Of a DNA stretch of 64,000 nucleotides, positions 36,516-45,800 are shown piece by piece. This DNA is from Cellulomonas sp. Root485 (GTDB lineage Bacteria; Actinomycetota; Actinomycetes; Actinomycetales; Cellulomonadaceae). The stretch is from the NCBI RefSeq assembly GCF_001426705.1, contig NZ_LMFC01000002.1, forward strand, positions 662,559 through 726,558, given 5' to 3'. Made by a program: the position numbers and the translations under genes. The notes under the pieces are model-generated. The model had not been told where the DNA came from and made no database searches. It saw nothing but the letters and a program-made list of their open reading frames with translations. How positions within the stretch are numbered: position 1 is the stretch's first letter; every line of letters starts with the position of its first letter.

Positions 36516-36989
36516 ATGAGGGTGTGGGGCGGGGTGCTGGCTGTGGGCGCGATCCTGGTGCTCTCGGGCTGTTCCCTCTTCGACCGGGACGACACCGACC
36601 AGGTCTCCGTGTTCGACGTCGAGGTGGGTGACTGCTTCACGGCGCCCGAGGAGATCACGACGACGTTCACCACGCTGGACCGGGTGGAGTGCGAGACACC
36701 GCACGAGCAGGAGGCGTACGCGCTCGCGACGTACACGGACCCCGGGACGGACACGACGCCGAAGACGTTCCCCGGCGAGGCCGCCCTGAAGTCGTTCGCG
36801 GACGGCGCCTGCGCGCAGGAGTACGCGGACTACGTGGGCGTCGACTACCGCGACTCCGAGCTCTTCTTCACGTACCTGCTGCCGTCGCCGCGCAGCTGGG
36901 AGCAGGACGAGGACCGCACGACGCTGTGCTTCGTCACGACGACGGACGGCGTGCAGCTGACCCAGTCCGTGCACGGGACGAAGTGGTGA
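36516..36989 (+). CDS. Lipoprotein with septum-formation-like domain
   Basis: A 157-residue predicted lipoprotein. VGAILVLSGC ends the signal peptide, with the lipobox LSGC giving acylated Cys20. The exported part starts with VFDVEVGDCFTAPEE and continues with VECETPHEQEAYALAT. That VGDC(F/Y)...V-x-C-x-x-P-H-x-x-E pattern is the Septum_form (DUF4190-linked) domain, common in actinobacteria and of unknown biochemical role. Two further cysteines likely pair with the first two. It ends 4 bases before the DUF4280 gene and could be co-transcribed with the eCIS arm, though it is not a known eCIS part. Confidence 0.82.
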   Translation: MRVWGGVLAVGAILVLSGCSLFDRDDTDQVSVFDVEVGDCFTAPEEITTTFTTLDRVECETPHEQEAYALATYTDPGTDTTPKTFPGEAALKSFADGACAQEYADYVGVDYRDSELFFTYLLPSPRSWEQDEDRTTLCFVTTTDGVQLTQSVHGTKW

Positions 36990-36993
36990 CCTG

Positions 36994-37386
36994 ATGGGCA
37001 AGCCTGCTGCGACCGCGACGGCCATGCTGCAGTGCAGCTTCGGCATCGCACCGTCGACGCTCGTCGTCCTGCCGCTGGCGCGCGTGCTGGTGGAGGGCAA
37101 GCCGGCGGCGGCCATCACCGACATGGTGCCCGGGGCGAACATCCCGCCCTTCGGCATGTGCACGAGCCTGGCCAACCCGACGGTCGCGGCGGCGACGGCG
37201 GCCGCGGTCGGCGTGCTGACCCCCATGCCGTGCATCCCCGCGACGGTCGCGCCGTGGATGAACGGGGCGACGCAGACCCTCATCGGCGGCAAGCCCGCCC
37301 TCACGATGGGCGCCACCTGTCAGTGCGCGTACGGGGGCATCATCCAGATCCTCAACCCGGGCGCGATGAAGACCCTCGAAGGCTGA
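36994..37386 (+). CDS. PAAR-like protein (DUF4280), eCIS spike tip
   Basis: A 130-residue PAAR-like protein of the DUF4280 family. The diagnostic start MGKPAATATAMLQCSFGIAP is followed by LVVLP, a central PFGMCTS(L/M)ANP segment and a final GATCQCAYGGIIQI. PAAR-type proteins sharpen the tip of the VgrG-like spike in type VI and other contractile injection systems, and may carry effectors. Here four or more cysteines could bind a metal, as other PAAR tips do. It sits on the plus strand, about 17.6 kb from the VgrG-like gene it would cap (54614-56374). A ribosome site is only weakly visible. Confidence 0.88.
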   Translation: MGKPAATATAMLQCSFGIAPSTLVVLPLARVLVEGKPAAAITDMVPGANIPPFGMCTSLANPTVAAATAAAVGVLTPMPCIPATVAPWMNGATQTLIGGKPALTMGATCQCAYGGIIQILNPGAMKTLEG

Positions 37387-37397
37387 CGCGGCAACTT

Positions 37398-37412
37398 CGG
37401 TAGCGATTACCG
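37398..37412. promoter_or_regulatory. CGGTA-N5-TACCG palindrome upstream of eCIS plus arm
   Basis: A perfect inverted repeat, CGGTA-GCGAT-TACCG, lies 12 bases after the DUF4280 stop and about 90 bases before the DUF4255 start, in an otherwise gene-free 116-base gap. Its AT-richer centre and symmetry fit an operator or a short hairpin. The binder is unknown. Confidence 0.4.
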
Positions 37413-37502
37413 ATGCTCCTGCGGAGGGCCCCTGCATAGCCTGCGGATGTCCCGTCGTGCCTGGTCATGCGGGCGGTTGACGGGCGTCGAGGGGAGCAGG
37501 CC

Positions 37503-38075
37503 GTGCTGATCCCGGTGGTCGAGGACGGTCTGGAGAGCCTCCTGCGCACCACACTGCCGCTGTCCACCGAGCAGGGCGACATCTCCTTCGAGGCGCCGTC
37601 GAGCACGTGGTCGGCGCAGGTCAACCGGCTCACGATCAACCTCTTCCTGTACGGGGTGGCCCGCAGCAGCCAGCCGTCGCGCGGGCCGTCGACCAGGGCA
37701 GCCACCAACGGCTCGACAGAGCGGCGGCACGCGCTGCCGATGGTGCAGCTGTCCTACCTGGTCAGCGCCTGGGCCGGGTCGTCGCGCGACGAGCACCTGC
37801 TGCTGGGTGACGCGCTGACCCGGCTGCTGGCGTACCAGGTGCTCCCCGGGAGCCACCTGCCCCGGTCGTTGTCCTCGGGCGTCCAGCTGGCGCTCGCCGC
37901 CGACGACCACAACCGTCCGCGCGACGTGTGGTCCGGGCTGGGCGGCTCGCTCAAGGCGTCGTTCACGTTGCTGGTCACGGTCGCCGCGGACGCGTACGAC
38001 TGGGAGGCCGCCGCGCCCGAGGTCACCTCCGTGTCCGGTTCGGCCGTCCCGATCAGGGCGGGCGTCAGCCCGTGA
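37503..38075 (+). CDS. DUF4255 protein (Pvc16/Afp16-like tail terminator)
   Basis: A 190-residue protein of the DUF4255/Pvc16_N family. VLIPVVEDGLESLLRTTLPL begins with the usual acidic N-terminal helix, then LTINLFLYGVARSSQPSR, and the later LVSAWAGSSRDEHLLLGDAL segment is strongly conserved in the family. Pvc16/Afp16 proteins cap the distal end of the tube and sheath in Photorhabdus and Serratia particles. I chose GTG 37503 because GAGGGGAGCAGG stands right before it. It overlaps the next gene by GTGA, so the cap protein is translationally coupled to the first membrane giant. Confidence 0.9.
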   Translation: MLIPVVEDGLESLLRTTLPLSTEQGDISFEAPSSTWSAQVNRLTINLFLYGVARSSQPSRGPSTRAATNGSTERRHALPMVQLSYLVSAWAGSSRDEHLLLGDALTRLLAYQVLPGSHLPRSLSSGVQLALAADDHNRPRDVWSGLGGSLKASFTLLVTVAADAYDWEAAAPEVTSVSGSAVPIRAGVSP

Positions 38076-40282
38076 GGGTCAGCAGCACGGTCGAGCGGCT
38101 GGACGTGTCGCCCGGCAGCTCCGGGGTGGTCCCCCTCGAGGTCATCAACACCTCCGAGGTCATCGAGTCGTTGTCGGTGCGGGCGATCGGCCTGCCGGAG
38201 GCGCTCGTGCGGTCCGAGCCGTCGGCGCTCGCGCTCTTCCCGGAGGCGTCCGGCGCGTTGACGCTGACCCTGGACCTCCCCGACGCGTTCCCGGCGGGGA
38301 CGTACCCGCTGACGTTCGTGATCGCGGGCAGCGCCCCGGGGGCGACGGAGGCGTTCCACGACCTCGACCTGGTGGTGCCGCCGCACCCGCGCCTCGCGCT
38401 GACCGCCACGCCGTCGCGCGTCCGGACGCGGGGCCGGGCCGCGTTCACCGTCGAGGTGCGCAACGAGGGCAACGTGCCGCTGGACGTCGCGCTGCGGGCC
38501 GTCGACACCGACCGGACCCTGCGCACGTCGCTCACGCCGTCGACGCTCGCTGTGCCCGCCGGCGAGGTCGCGACCACCACGGTGCTCGTGCGCGGCCCGC
38601 GTCAGCTGCTGGGCTCCGACCGGGACCGGCCGCTGCGCGTGGTCGCGCAGGCGACCGACACGACCGCCGACGTCGAGCTGGTGCTCCGGCAGAAGTCGAC
38701 GTTCAGCCGGGGGCTCCTCACCGCGCTCGTCCTGCTGTCGATCCTCGCGGCGTGGGCGCTGGCGTTCGTCCTCGGCATGCGCGAGGTGCTCGGTGCGGAC
38801 CCGTACGCCAAGGTGGCGCCGCCGTCGTTCTTCGTGAACACCGAGACCGCCGAGGGCACCATGCCGGAGGGCATGCCTGCGGGCGCGATGCCGAAGGAGG
38901 GGCCCGTCCCGGCGGGCACCGGTGCGACGGTCACCGGCCTGGTGCTCGGCGAGACCGACCAGCAGGGCGTCGGGCGCGTCACCGTCACGGCGTGGCGGCA
39001 GGGCCGGGACGCTCCCGTGGAGGTGTCGTCGGCGGCGACGCAGGCCGACGGCAGCTACTCGCTGGCGGGCCTCTTCCCCGGTCCGTACATGCTCGAGGTC
39101 GCCGCGGAGGGGTACGAGACGACGTGGTACGAGTCGGGGACCTCCTTTGGTACAGCGACCCAGGTGGACGCTCTCGCGCAGCAGGTGGCGACCGGGGTGG
39201 ACCTCGCGGTCGCGGGCGACCCGGCGTCGATCAGCGGGAACGTCGAGACCGGTGAGGCACCCGGCACCGTGGTGGTGCAGGTGACCGCCAAGCCGGCCTG
39301 GACGGGGGCCGACCCCGCGACCGAGTACGTCACCGCGACGGACGGGACCGGCGCGTACACGTTCGCGGGGCTGCCGGCCCCGGGCACCTACGAGCTCGCG
39401 TTCGTCGCGGAGGGCTACCAGCCGACCAGCCTGTCCGAGCGGGTGCTGGGCGGTCAGTCGCGGTTCGCGCTCGACGTCACGCTCGGGGCGGGACCGGGGC
39501 AGATCGCGGGGACCGTGACCGACGGGTCGGCGCCCGTCGGCGGCGTCGAGGTGAGCACGACGATGGACGGGAAGCCGGTGGTCGTCGGGACACCGACCGT
39601 CGGGCAGGTCGGCCAGTTCGTCGTACCGAACCTGAAGACGCCCGGCACCTACGTCCTGACGTTCACCAAGCAGGGGTTCAGCACGCAGACCGTGGTCGTC
39701 GACCTCGGCCCCGGCGAGCAGCGCGCCGACCTGCGGGTGGTGCTGTCCGGCGGCGCGGGGACCGTGACCGGCAGCGTCGTCGACGCGAACGGTGCCGGCA
39801 TCGGTGGCGTGACCGTGACCGCGGGAGGGTCGGCGAACACCGTCACCACCACGACCCTGACGGCCGGGTCGGTGGGGTCGTTCACGCTGACCGGGCTGGC
39901 CACCGGGTCGGTGACGCTCACGTTCAGCAAGACGGGGTACACCTCGGCGAGCGTGCCGGTGACGCTCACGGTCTCCGGTCCGCCGGCCCCGGTGGCCGTG
40001 ACTCTCACGTCGGCGCTCGGGAACGTGACCGGCCGGGTGTCGCAGAACGGCGCGGGGGTGCCGGGGGCGACGGTCCAGGCCACGGACGGGACGATCACGC
40101 GCTCCACGACGTCCACGGCGTCCGGCGGGTTCGGCGCGGGCACGTTCCTGCTGCCCGACCTGCCCGCCGGCACGTACACGGTGTCCGTGACGAACGGTGG
40201 CGCGGTGCTGGCGACCGCCGTCGTCACGGTGCGACCCGGGGCCACCACGTCGCAGGACCTCCCGATCGCGGGGAGCCCCTGA
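38072..40282 (+). CDS. Bitopic membrane protein with Ig-like and carboxypeptidase-regulatory repeats (eCIS-linked, 1 of 3)
   Basis: A 736-residue protein without a cleavable signal peptide. Residues 1-205 form two beta-rich, Ig/NEW3-like domains (for example VEVRNEGNVPLDVALRAV). Basic residues then precede a single membrane helix at about 214-235 (GLLTALVLLSILAAWALAFV). The rest, about 480 residues, is a chain of carboxypeptidase-regulatory-like domains with recurrent GSYSLAGL, GAYTFAGLPAPGTYEL and GGAGTVTGSVVDANG-type units. By the positive-inside rule the Ig-like part is cytosolic and the repeats are outside. GTG 38072 overlaps the DUF4255 stop. It is the first of three paralogues in this arm and a candidate membrane dock for the injection particle (inference). 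Confidence 0.85.
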   Translation: MRVSSTVERLDVSPGSSGVVPLEVINTSEVIESLSVRAIGLPEALVRSEPSALALFPEASGALTLTLDLPDAFPAGTYPLTFVIAGSAPGATEAFHDLDLVVPPHPRLALTATPSRVRTRGRAAFTVEVRNEGNVPLDVALRAVDTDRTLRTSLTPSTLAVPAGEVATTTVLVRGPRQLLGSDRDRPLRVVAQATDTTADVELVLRQKSTFSRGLLTALVLLSILAAWALAFVLGMREVLGADPYAKVAPPSFFVNTETAEGTMPEGMPAGAMPKEGPVPAGTGATVTGLVLGETDQQGVGRVTVTAWRQGRDAPVEVSSAATQADGSYSLAGLFPGPYMLEVAAEGYETTWYESGTSFGTATQVDALAQQVATGVDLAVAGDPASISGNVETGEAPGTVVVQVTAKPAWTGADPATEYVTATDGTGAYTFAGLPAPGTYELAFVAEGYQPTSLSERVLGGQSRFALDVTLGAGPGQIAGTVTDGSAPVGGVEVSTTMDGKPVVVGTPTVGQVGQFVVPNLKTPGTYVLTFTKQGFSTQTVVVDLGPGEQRADLRVVLSGGAGTVTGSVVDANGAGIGGVTVTAGGSANTVTTTTLTAGSVGSFTLTGLATGSVTLTFSKTGYTSASVPVTLTVSGPPAPVAVTLTSALGNVTGRVSQNGAGVPGATVQATDGTITRSTTSTASGGFGAGTFLLPDLPAGTYTVSVTNGGAVLATAVVTVRPGATTSQDLPIAGSP

Positions 40283-40283
40283 C

Positions 40284-42806
40284 GTGCGCCTGTCGGTCGA
40301 GCCGCGGCGCGCCGTCGCCACCCCCGGGACCCCCACCACGTTGGGGGTCGTCGTCACGAACGGCTCCGACGTCATCTCCGGGTACGTGCTGCGGGTGCTC
40401 GGCGCGGACCCGTCGTGGGTGGAGATCGAGGACCCGTCGCCGCGGCTCTTCCCCGGCGAGTCGGTGTCCGTCGCGATCGTCCTGACGCTGCCGGAGGGGA
40501 TCCCGGCGGGTGAGCGCCGGGTGTCCGTGCAGGTCCGCGACGTCACGGACCAGGCGGCCATCGCCATCGAGGACGTCACGATCGACGTCCCCGCTCTGCC
40601 GCGCACGACGGTGAGCCTCGAGCCCGCGACCGTCACGGCCGGCAAGGTCGCCGCGTTCGCCGCCGTGGTGCGCAACGACGGCAACACCGTCCAGCACGCG
40701 CGGCTCGTCGCACGCGACCCCGAGGCAGCCACGACCTACACGTTCGACCCCGACGGGTTCAGCCTCGCGCCGGGGCAGAGCACGTCCGTGGCGATGGCCG
40801 CGAGCGCGAAGCGCCCCTTCGTGGGCGACCCGCTGCTGCGGCCGTTCGAGCTGCGGCTCGACGGCCCGTCCGCACTGCCCGCCGATGCGCCGCCGGCCGC
40901 GTCGGGCGTCTTCGTGCAGAAGCCGCTGCTGTCCCGGGGCATGCTCGGGCTGCTCGGGCTCCTGCTGGCCATCTCGACGTTCGCTCTCATCATCACGATC
41001 GCGCTCAGCTCGGTGGTGGGGCGGTCGGCCGCCGACCGGGACCTCGCGATCCAGGTGGCGCAGGCGCGGCAGGCAGCGGCGCAGACCGGGACGTCGACGG
41101 TCGAGGGCACGGTGATCCAGCTGAGCACCGGCGTCCCCGCACAGGACGTGACCGTGCTGCTGTTCGGGGCGGAGGATCCGTCGCAGCCCGTGAAGACGCA
41201 GGCCACGGGCACGGACGGGACGTTCGCGATGTCGGACCTGCCCGCCGGGGAGTACACGATCCAGGTGACCGGCGCCGGGTTCGCCCCCACGTGGTACCCG
41301 TCGGCGGCCGCACAGCCGGACGCGCAACCGGTCGAGCTCACCACCGGGCAGACCGTCGGGGACCTGACGGTGGTGGTCGGCGGCGTGCCCGCGACGCTGA
41401 CCGGCACCGTGACGGGGGAGGACGTCGGGGGCGCCCAGCTGACGGTCGAGCTGCCGCTGGACGTGCCGCCGCTCGCGGGCGAGGTCCAGCCGGAGGCCGG
41501 CGAGGCGACCGCGACGGGGAGCACAGGCGCGGTGGTGCGGACCGTCCCGATCGGCGCCGACGGCACGTTCACGGTCGCCGACCTGCCCTCGCCCGCGGTG
41601 TACGACCTGGTGGTCGCCAAGGCCGGGTTCGCCAGCGCGGTGCAGCGCGTGGACGTCGCCGCGGGGGAGGACCGCAGCGGGATCCAGCTGTCGCTGCTGA
41701 CAGGCGACGGATCCATCGCCGGCTCGGTCAGCGGGGCCGACGGGCCGGTCGGTGGGGCGACCGTCGTCGCGACCGCCGGGCAGGCCGTCGTGGAGACGGT
41801 CACGCTCACCGAGGACCCGGTCGGCTCGTTCACGCTGCGCGGGCTGCCGACCCCGGGGTCGTACTCCGTCGTGGTGACCGCGGAGGGATTCGCCCCGGCG
41901 ACGCTCAACCTCACGCTGACGCCCGCCCAGGAGCTCACCGGCGTCTCGGTGCTGCTCGGCCAGGACCAGTCGAGCATCGGCGGGCAGGTGAGCGTGCCGG
42001 GCGGGGACCCGAGCGGGGTCGTGGTGACGGTGACCGACGGGGCGGTCACCGCGCAGACGGTCACGACGTCCACCGCACCCGCGGGGAGCTGGGAGGTCAC
42101 GGGTCTGCGCGTGCCGTCCACGTACACGGTGACGTTCTCCCGCGCCGACCTGGAGTCGCAGGTGCTCTCGGTGAGCATCGACGGGTTCGGGAACGTCACG
42201 TCCGGGGCACCCAGCGCCACCCAGGTGAACGCCACGCTGCGGGCTGCGGACGGCACGATCTCCGGGACCGTCCGGCAGAGCACCACGACGGGGGCCACGA
42301 GCGCGGTCGGGAACGTGACCGTGACGGTCAGCTCCGGGACCACGCAGCGCGTGGTGACCACAGCGTCGACACCGGCCTCCGAGGTCGGGCGGTACGTCGT
42401 CGACACGCTGCCGCCCGGCACCTACACCGTGACGTTCTCCCGGGCCGGGACCCGCCCGACCTCGACGATCGTCGTGCTGGCGGCGTCGCAGAACCGCGAC
42501 CTCAGCCCGGTCCTCGTCGCCCCCGCCTCGATCACCGGCACGGTGACGCAGGGCAGCCAGGTGCAGGACGGGCGGGCCGTCCTGCTCTACCTCGCGGCGC
42601 AGTACGGGACGGCGGCGGGGCCGGTCGCCACCACCACGACCGCCGCCGACGGGACCTACGCGTTCCAGGACGTCAGCGCCCCCGAGCACTACATCGTCGA
42701 GGTCCGCACCACACCCTCGGGCACCGTGCTGGTCACCTCCACCCCGCAGACCGTCAGCGCGAGCCAGCAGCTCACGGTCAACCTCACCATCCCCTCCGAG
42801 AACTGA
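40284..42806 (+). CDS. Bitopic membrane protein with Ig-like and carboxypeptidase-regulatory repeats (eCIS-linked, 2 of 3)
   Basis: An 840-residue paralogue of its neighbour. Residues 1-205 again form two Ig-like domains, with FAAVVRNDGNTVQHARLV matching the same strand pair in the first protein. Then come QKPLLSRG and a helix at about 220-243. A linker of about 25 residues (AADRDLAIQVAQARQAAAQT) that could be helical follows, then six or so carboxypeptidase-regulatory-like domains (for example GTFAMSDLPAGEYTIQV, GSFTLRGLPTPGSYSVVV). No signal peptide, so N-in/C-out is predicted. GTG 40284 begins two bases after the previous stop, with GGGGAG upstream. The linker distinguishes it from the other two. 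Confidence 0.85.
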   Translation: MRLSVEPRRAVATPGTPTTLGVVVTNGSDVISGYVLRVLGADPSWVEIEDPSPRLFPGESVSVAIVLTLPEGIPAGERRVSVQVRDVTDQAAIAIEDVTIDVPALPRTTVSLEPATVTAGKVAAFAAVVRNDGNTVQHARLVARDPEAATTYTFDPDGFSLAPGQSTSVAMAASAKRPFVGDPLLRPFELRLDGPSALPADAPPAASGVFVQKPLLSRGMLGLLGLLLAISTFALIITIALSSVVGRSAADRDLAIQVAQARQAAAQTGTSTVEGTVIQLSTGVPAQDVTVLLFGAEDPSQPVKTQATGTDGTFAMSDLPAGEYTIQVTGAGFAPTWYPSAAAQPDAQPVELTTGQTVGDLTVVVGGVPATLTGTVTGEDVGGAQLTVELPLDVPPLAGEVQPEAGEATATGSTGAVVRTVPIGADGTFTVADLPSPAVYDLVVAKAGFASAVQRVDVAAGEDRSGIQLSLLTGDGSIAGSVSGADGPVGGATVVATAGQAVVETVTLTEDPVGSFTLRGLPTPGSYSVVVTAEGFAPATLNLTLTPAQELTGVSVLLGQDQSSIGGQVSVPGGDPSGVVVTVTDGAVTAQTVTTSTAPAGSWEVTGLRVPSTYTVTFSRADLESQVLSVSIDGFGNVTSGAPSATQVNATLRAADGTISGTVRQSTTTGATSAVGNVTVTVSSGTTQRVVTTASTPASEVGRYVVDTLPPGTYTVTFSRAGTRPTSTIVVLAASQNRDLSPVLVAPASITGTVTQGSQVQDGRAVLLYLAAQYGTAAGPVATTTTAADGTYAFQDVSAPEHYIVEVRTTPSGTVLVTSTPQTVSASQQLTVNLTIPSEN

Positions 42807-42819
42807 GCCGAGGATCGAC

Positions 42820-45800
42820 GTGGCCGTCGCACCGCAGCGCACCACCAAGGGCGCCCCGAGCGTCCTGGCCGAGCCCGGCGCGCACGCGTCCCCGGGCCAG
42901 TCCGCGGTCCTGCGGGTGCACGCGCGCAACATCACGACGGGGGCCCAGGACCTCGCCTTCTCCGCGATCGGCCTCGAGGGTGCGTGGCTGCCCGCGCCGG
43001 TCGCGGTCCCCGGGGTGCCCGCGGACGCCACCGTCACGGTCGAGCTCCCGCTCCTGCCCCCCGTCGGTGCGGCGCCGGGCGACTACCCGTTCGTCGTCGC
43101 GGTGGAGGCCCGGACCCCCGGAGCCGCACCCGCGACGACGCTGGCCGAGGTGGTGCTGCGGGTCGACGGCGTCAGCGACCTGGTGCTCAGCGTCGAGCCC
43201 GCAGACTCCCGGACGGTCCGCAGGCGCGCGATCCAGGTGGTGCTGGCCAACACCGGGGAGCAGCCGGTCCGGGTGCGGCTCGACGCGCACGGGGACGCCG
43301 ACCTCGCCGTCGCCCTGAACGCCGACGACGTCGACCTCGACCCGCACCAGACCATCCGCATCCCCGGGCAGGTCCGGGCACTGCGGCCGCGCATGGTCGG
43401 CAGCACCCGGCGGTCGCCGTTCCACGTGGTCGCCACGGGTGCGCGGGCGCCGCAGCGGTTCGACGGCTCCGTCGCGCTGCGCCCCCTGCTCACGTCGACC
43501 GTGCTCAAGGCCGTCGCGATCACGATGGTGTCGCTCCTGTGGATCGGGGCCGTGCTGGCGGCGCTGCCGCTGGTGTCGCAGGTGGTCGCGGACCGGTCGC
43601 AGGAGCAGGCGAAGAAGCCGTCGGACGAGTCGACGGACGGCGGGGGTTCCGACGGGGGTTCCGACGGCGGCTCCGACGGCGGCACCGAGGAGGAGGCGCC
43701 GCCAACCGGCCCTGCGCCACTGGTCCCGGGCGTCCGCGTCGCGGGGCAGATCACCGGGTCGGAGCCCGCGGGGGTGCAGGTGCAGGTGGCGCCCGCGTCG
43801 GCGTTCGCGCCCGAGGGGACCGAGACGCCGCCGGCGACGGCCGCAGGCGCCGAACGACGGCTGGTCGCGCTCGCAGCGCTCACCACACCCGGCCGCGTCG
43901 CCGCGCTGGCCGCCGCCGCCCCGTCACCGTCGACCGGCGCAGGCAAGATCCTGGGCACCGCGCTCCCGGTCGAGCTGACGGACCAGGCCTCGCAGCGGCG
44001 CAGCACGACGACGGACGAGAAGGGCACGTGGGCGTTCGCCGACCTGTCCGCGACGGGCCGCTACCTCATCGTGCTGTCGAAGCCCGGGTACCAGACCCAG
44101 CGCTACCTGGTCACGGGTGCGGAGGCGGCCGCCGCCCCGCTCACGCTCGAGATGGTCCCCGGCAACGGCCGGATGTCCGGGACGATCACCGGTCCCGACG
44201 GACCGGCCGGCGGCGTCGAGATCACGCTCTCCGACGGCACGACCACGGTGACCACGAGGACCGCCAGCAGCGGGCAGGTCGGGCGCTGGGAGGTCGACGG
44301 GCTGTCCACACCGAGCACCTACCTGGTCACCGCGGGGACCGAGCGCCTGGGCGCCCAGTCCGTGCTCGTGCGGCTGGAGGCCGACGGCACGCGGACGGTG
44401 AACCTGGCGCTGCGCAGCGGGGTCGCGACGCTGTCCGGGACCGTGCGCGGCACGGACTCCCTCGGCGGGTTCGGGGGGCTCGGCGGGCTGACGGTGACCG
44501 CGTCGGCGGGGGAGGTCACGCGCACCGCGACCACGGTGACGGGCGAGCGCGCCGGCACCGTCGTGCTGCCCGACCTGCCGGTGCCCGCGTCGTACACCGT
44601 GACGGTCTCCGGACCCGGCTACGCGACACAGACGCGGCAGGTCGACCTCGGGCCCGAGGGTGTCGACCCGCTCGACATCGTCATGACGTCCGTCGGCGGG
44701 GTGGTCGAGGGCACGGTCACCGAGACCGGCGGAGGAGGCCTGGCGGGGGCGGGTCTGACGCTCGACGGACCGACCGGCACCTACAAGACGATGGCGTCGT
44801 CCGACGGGTCCGGCACGTTCCGGCTGTCCGGTATCGACCCGGGGCAGTACGTGCTCACCGCCACGATCTTCGGGCACGAGCCCGGGTCCGCGCAGGTCAC
44901 CGTGACCAGCGGGAGCACATCCCGGGCGGACCTGGTCCTGGCGCCCATCCCCGGCGACGGGCTCGTCGCCACCTCCCGCATCCGTGGCAGCGTGCGCGAC
45001 GCGAGCACCGGCGGGCAGATCACGTGCCCGAACGCGCCCGACGAGGACGAGGAGTGCACGATCACCGTGACGGGCGACTACACCGACTCCTCGGGCACCA
45101 CCCAGCACGGCACAGCGATCACGGTTCCCGACAAGGACTACTACTTCCCCGACTCCCCGACGGGCCTCCTGCCCGGGCTGTACCGGCTCACGATCTCCGC
45201 GCCGGGGTACGAGGACGGCCACGTCAACGTCACCGTGCCCATGGGGCAGACCGTCGAGGCCACGCCGGTCGCGCTGGAGCAGTCCCCGTCCATCGTCGGG
45301 ACCGTCCAGGCGCGGGTGGGAAGCATGTCCGACGGCACCTGCGTCATCGCCGTGCCGACGACGCCGGGGGTCGTCGAGCCGACCGCCCCGTGCACCGGCG
45401 AGGGGCCGAGCTGCACGATCACCGGCGGGGCCTGCACCACCCTCGGGGTGAACGGGTCGTACGAGATCAACCGCCTGCGCGCGGGGCCGTACACGGTCTT
45501 CGTCCGGCCCGGTCCCCTGAACACGCAGTACCTGCCGCCCGCGCCCGGGAAGGTGTCGCTGGTGCCCGGGTCGTCACGCCGGTTCGACGCGGTCCTCGAC
45601 CGGCTCGGCCGGCTGAACGTGACCGTGATGCGCTCCGACGGCAGCTCTCTCGTCCCGAGCAAGGACGCGACGGTGGTCGCCGTCCCCGTCGCGCCGGTCG
45701 GGGCCGCCCCCTTCCCCGCCCCTCCCACGGACGACACCGGGTCCACGCAGGTCGTCGGGCTCCCCAAGGACACGTACCTGGTGAGCGCCACGAAGGTCGG

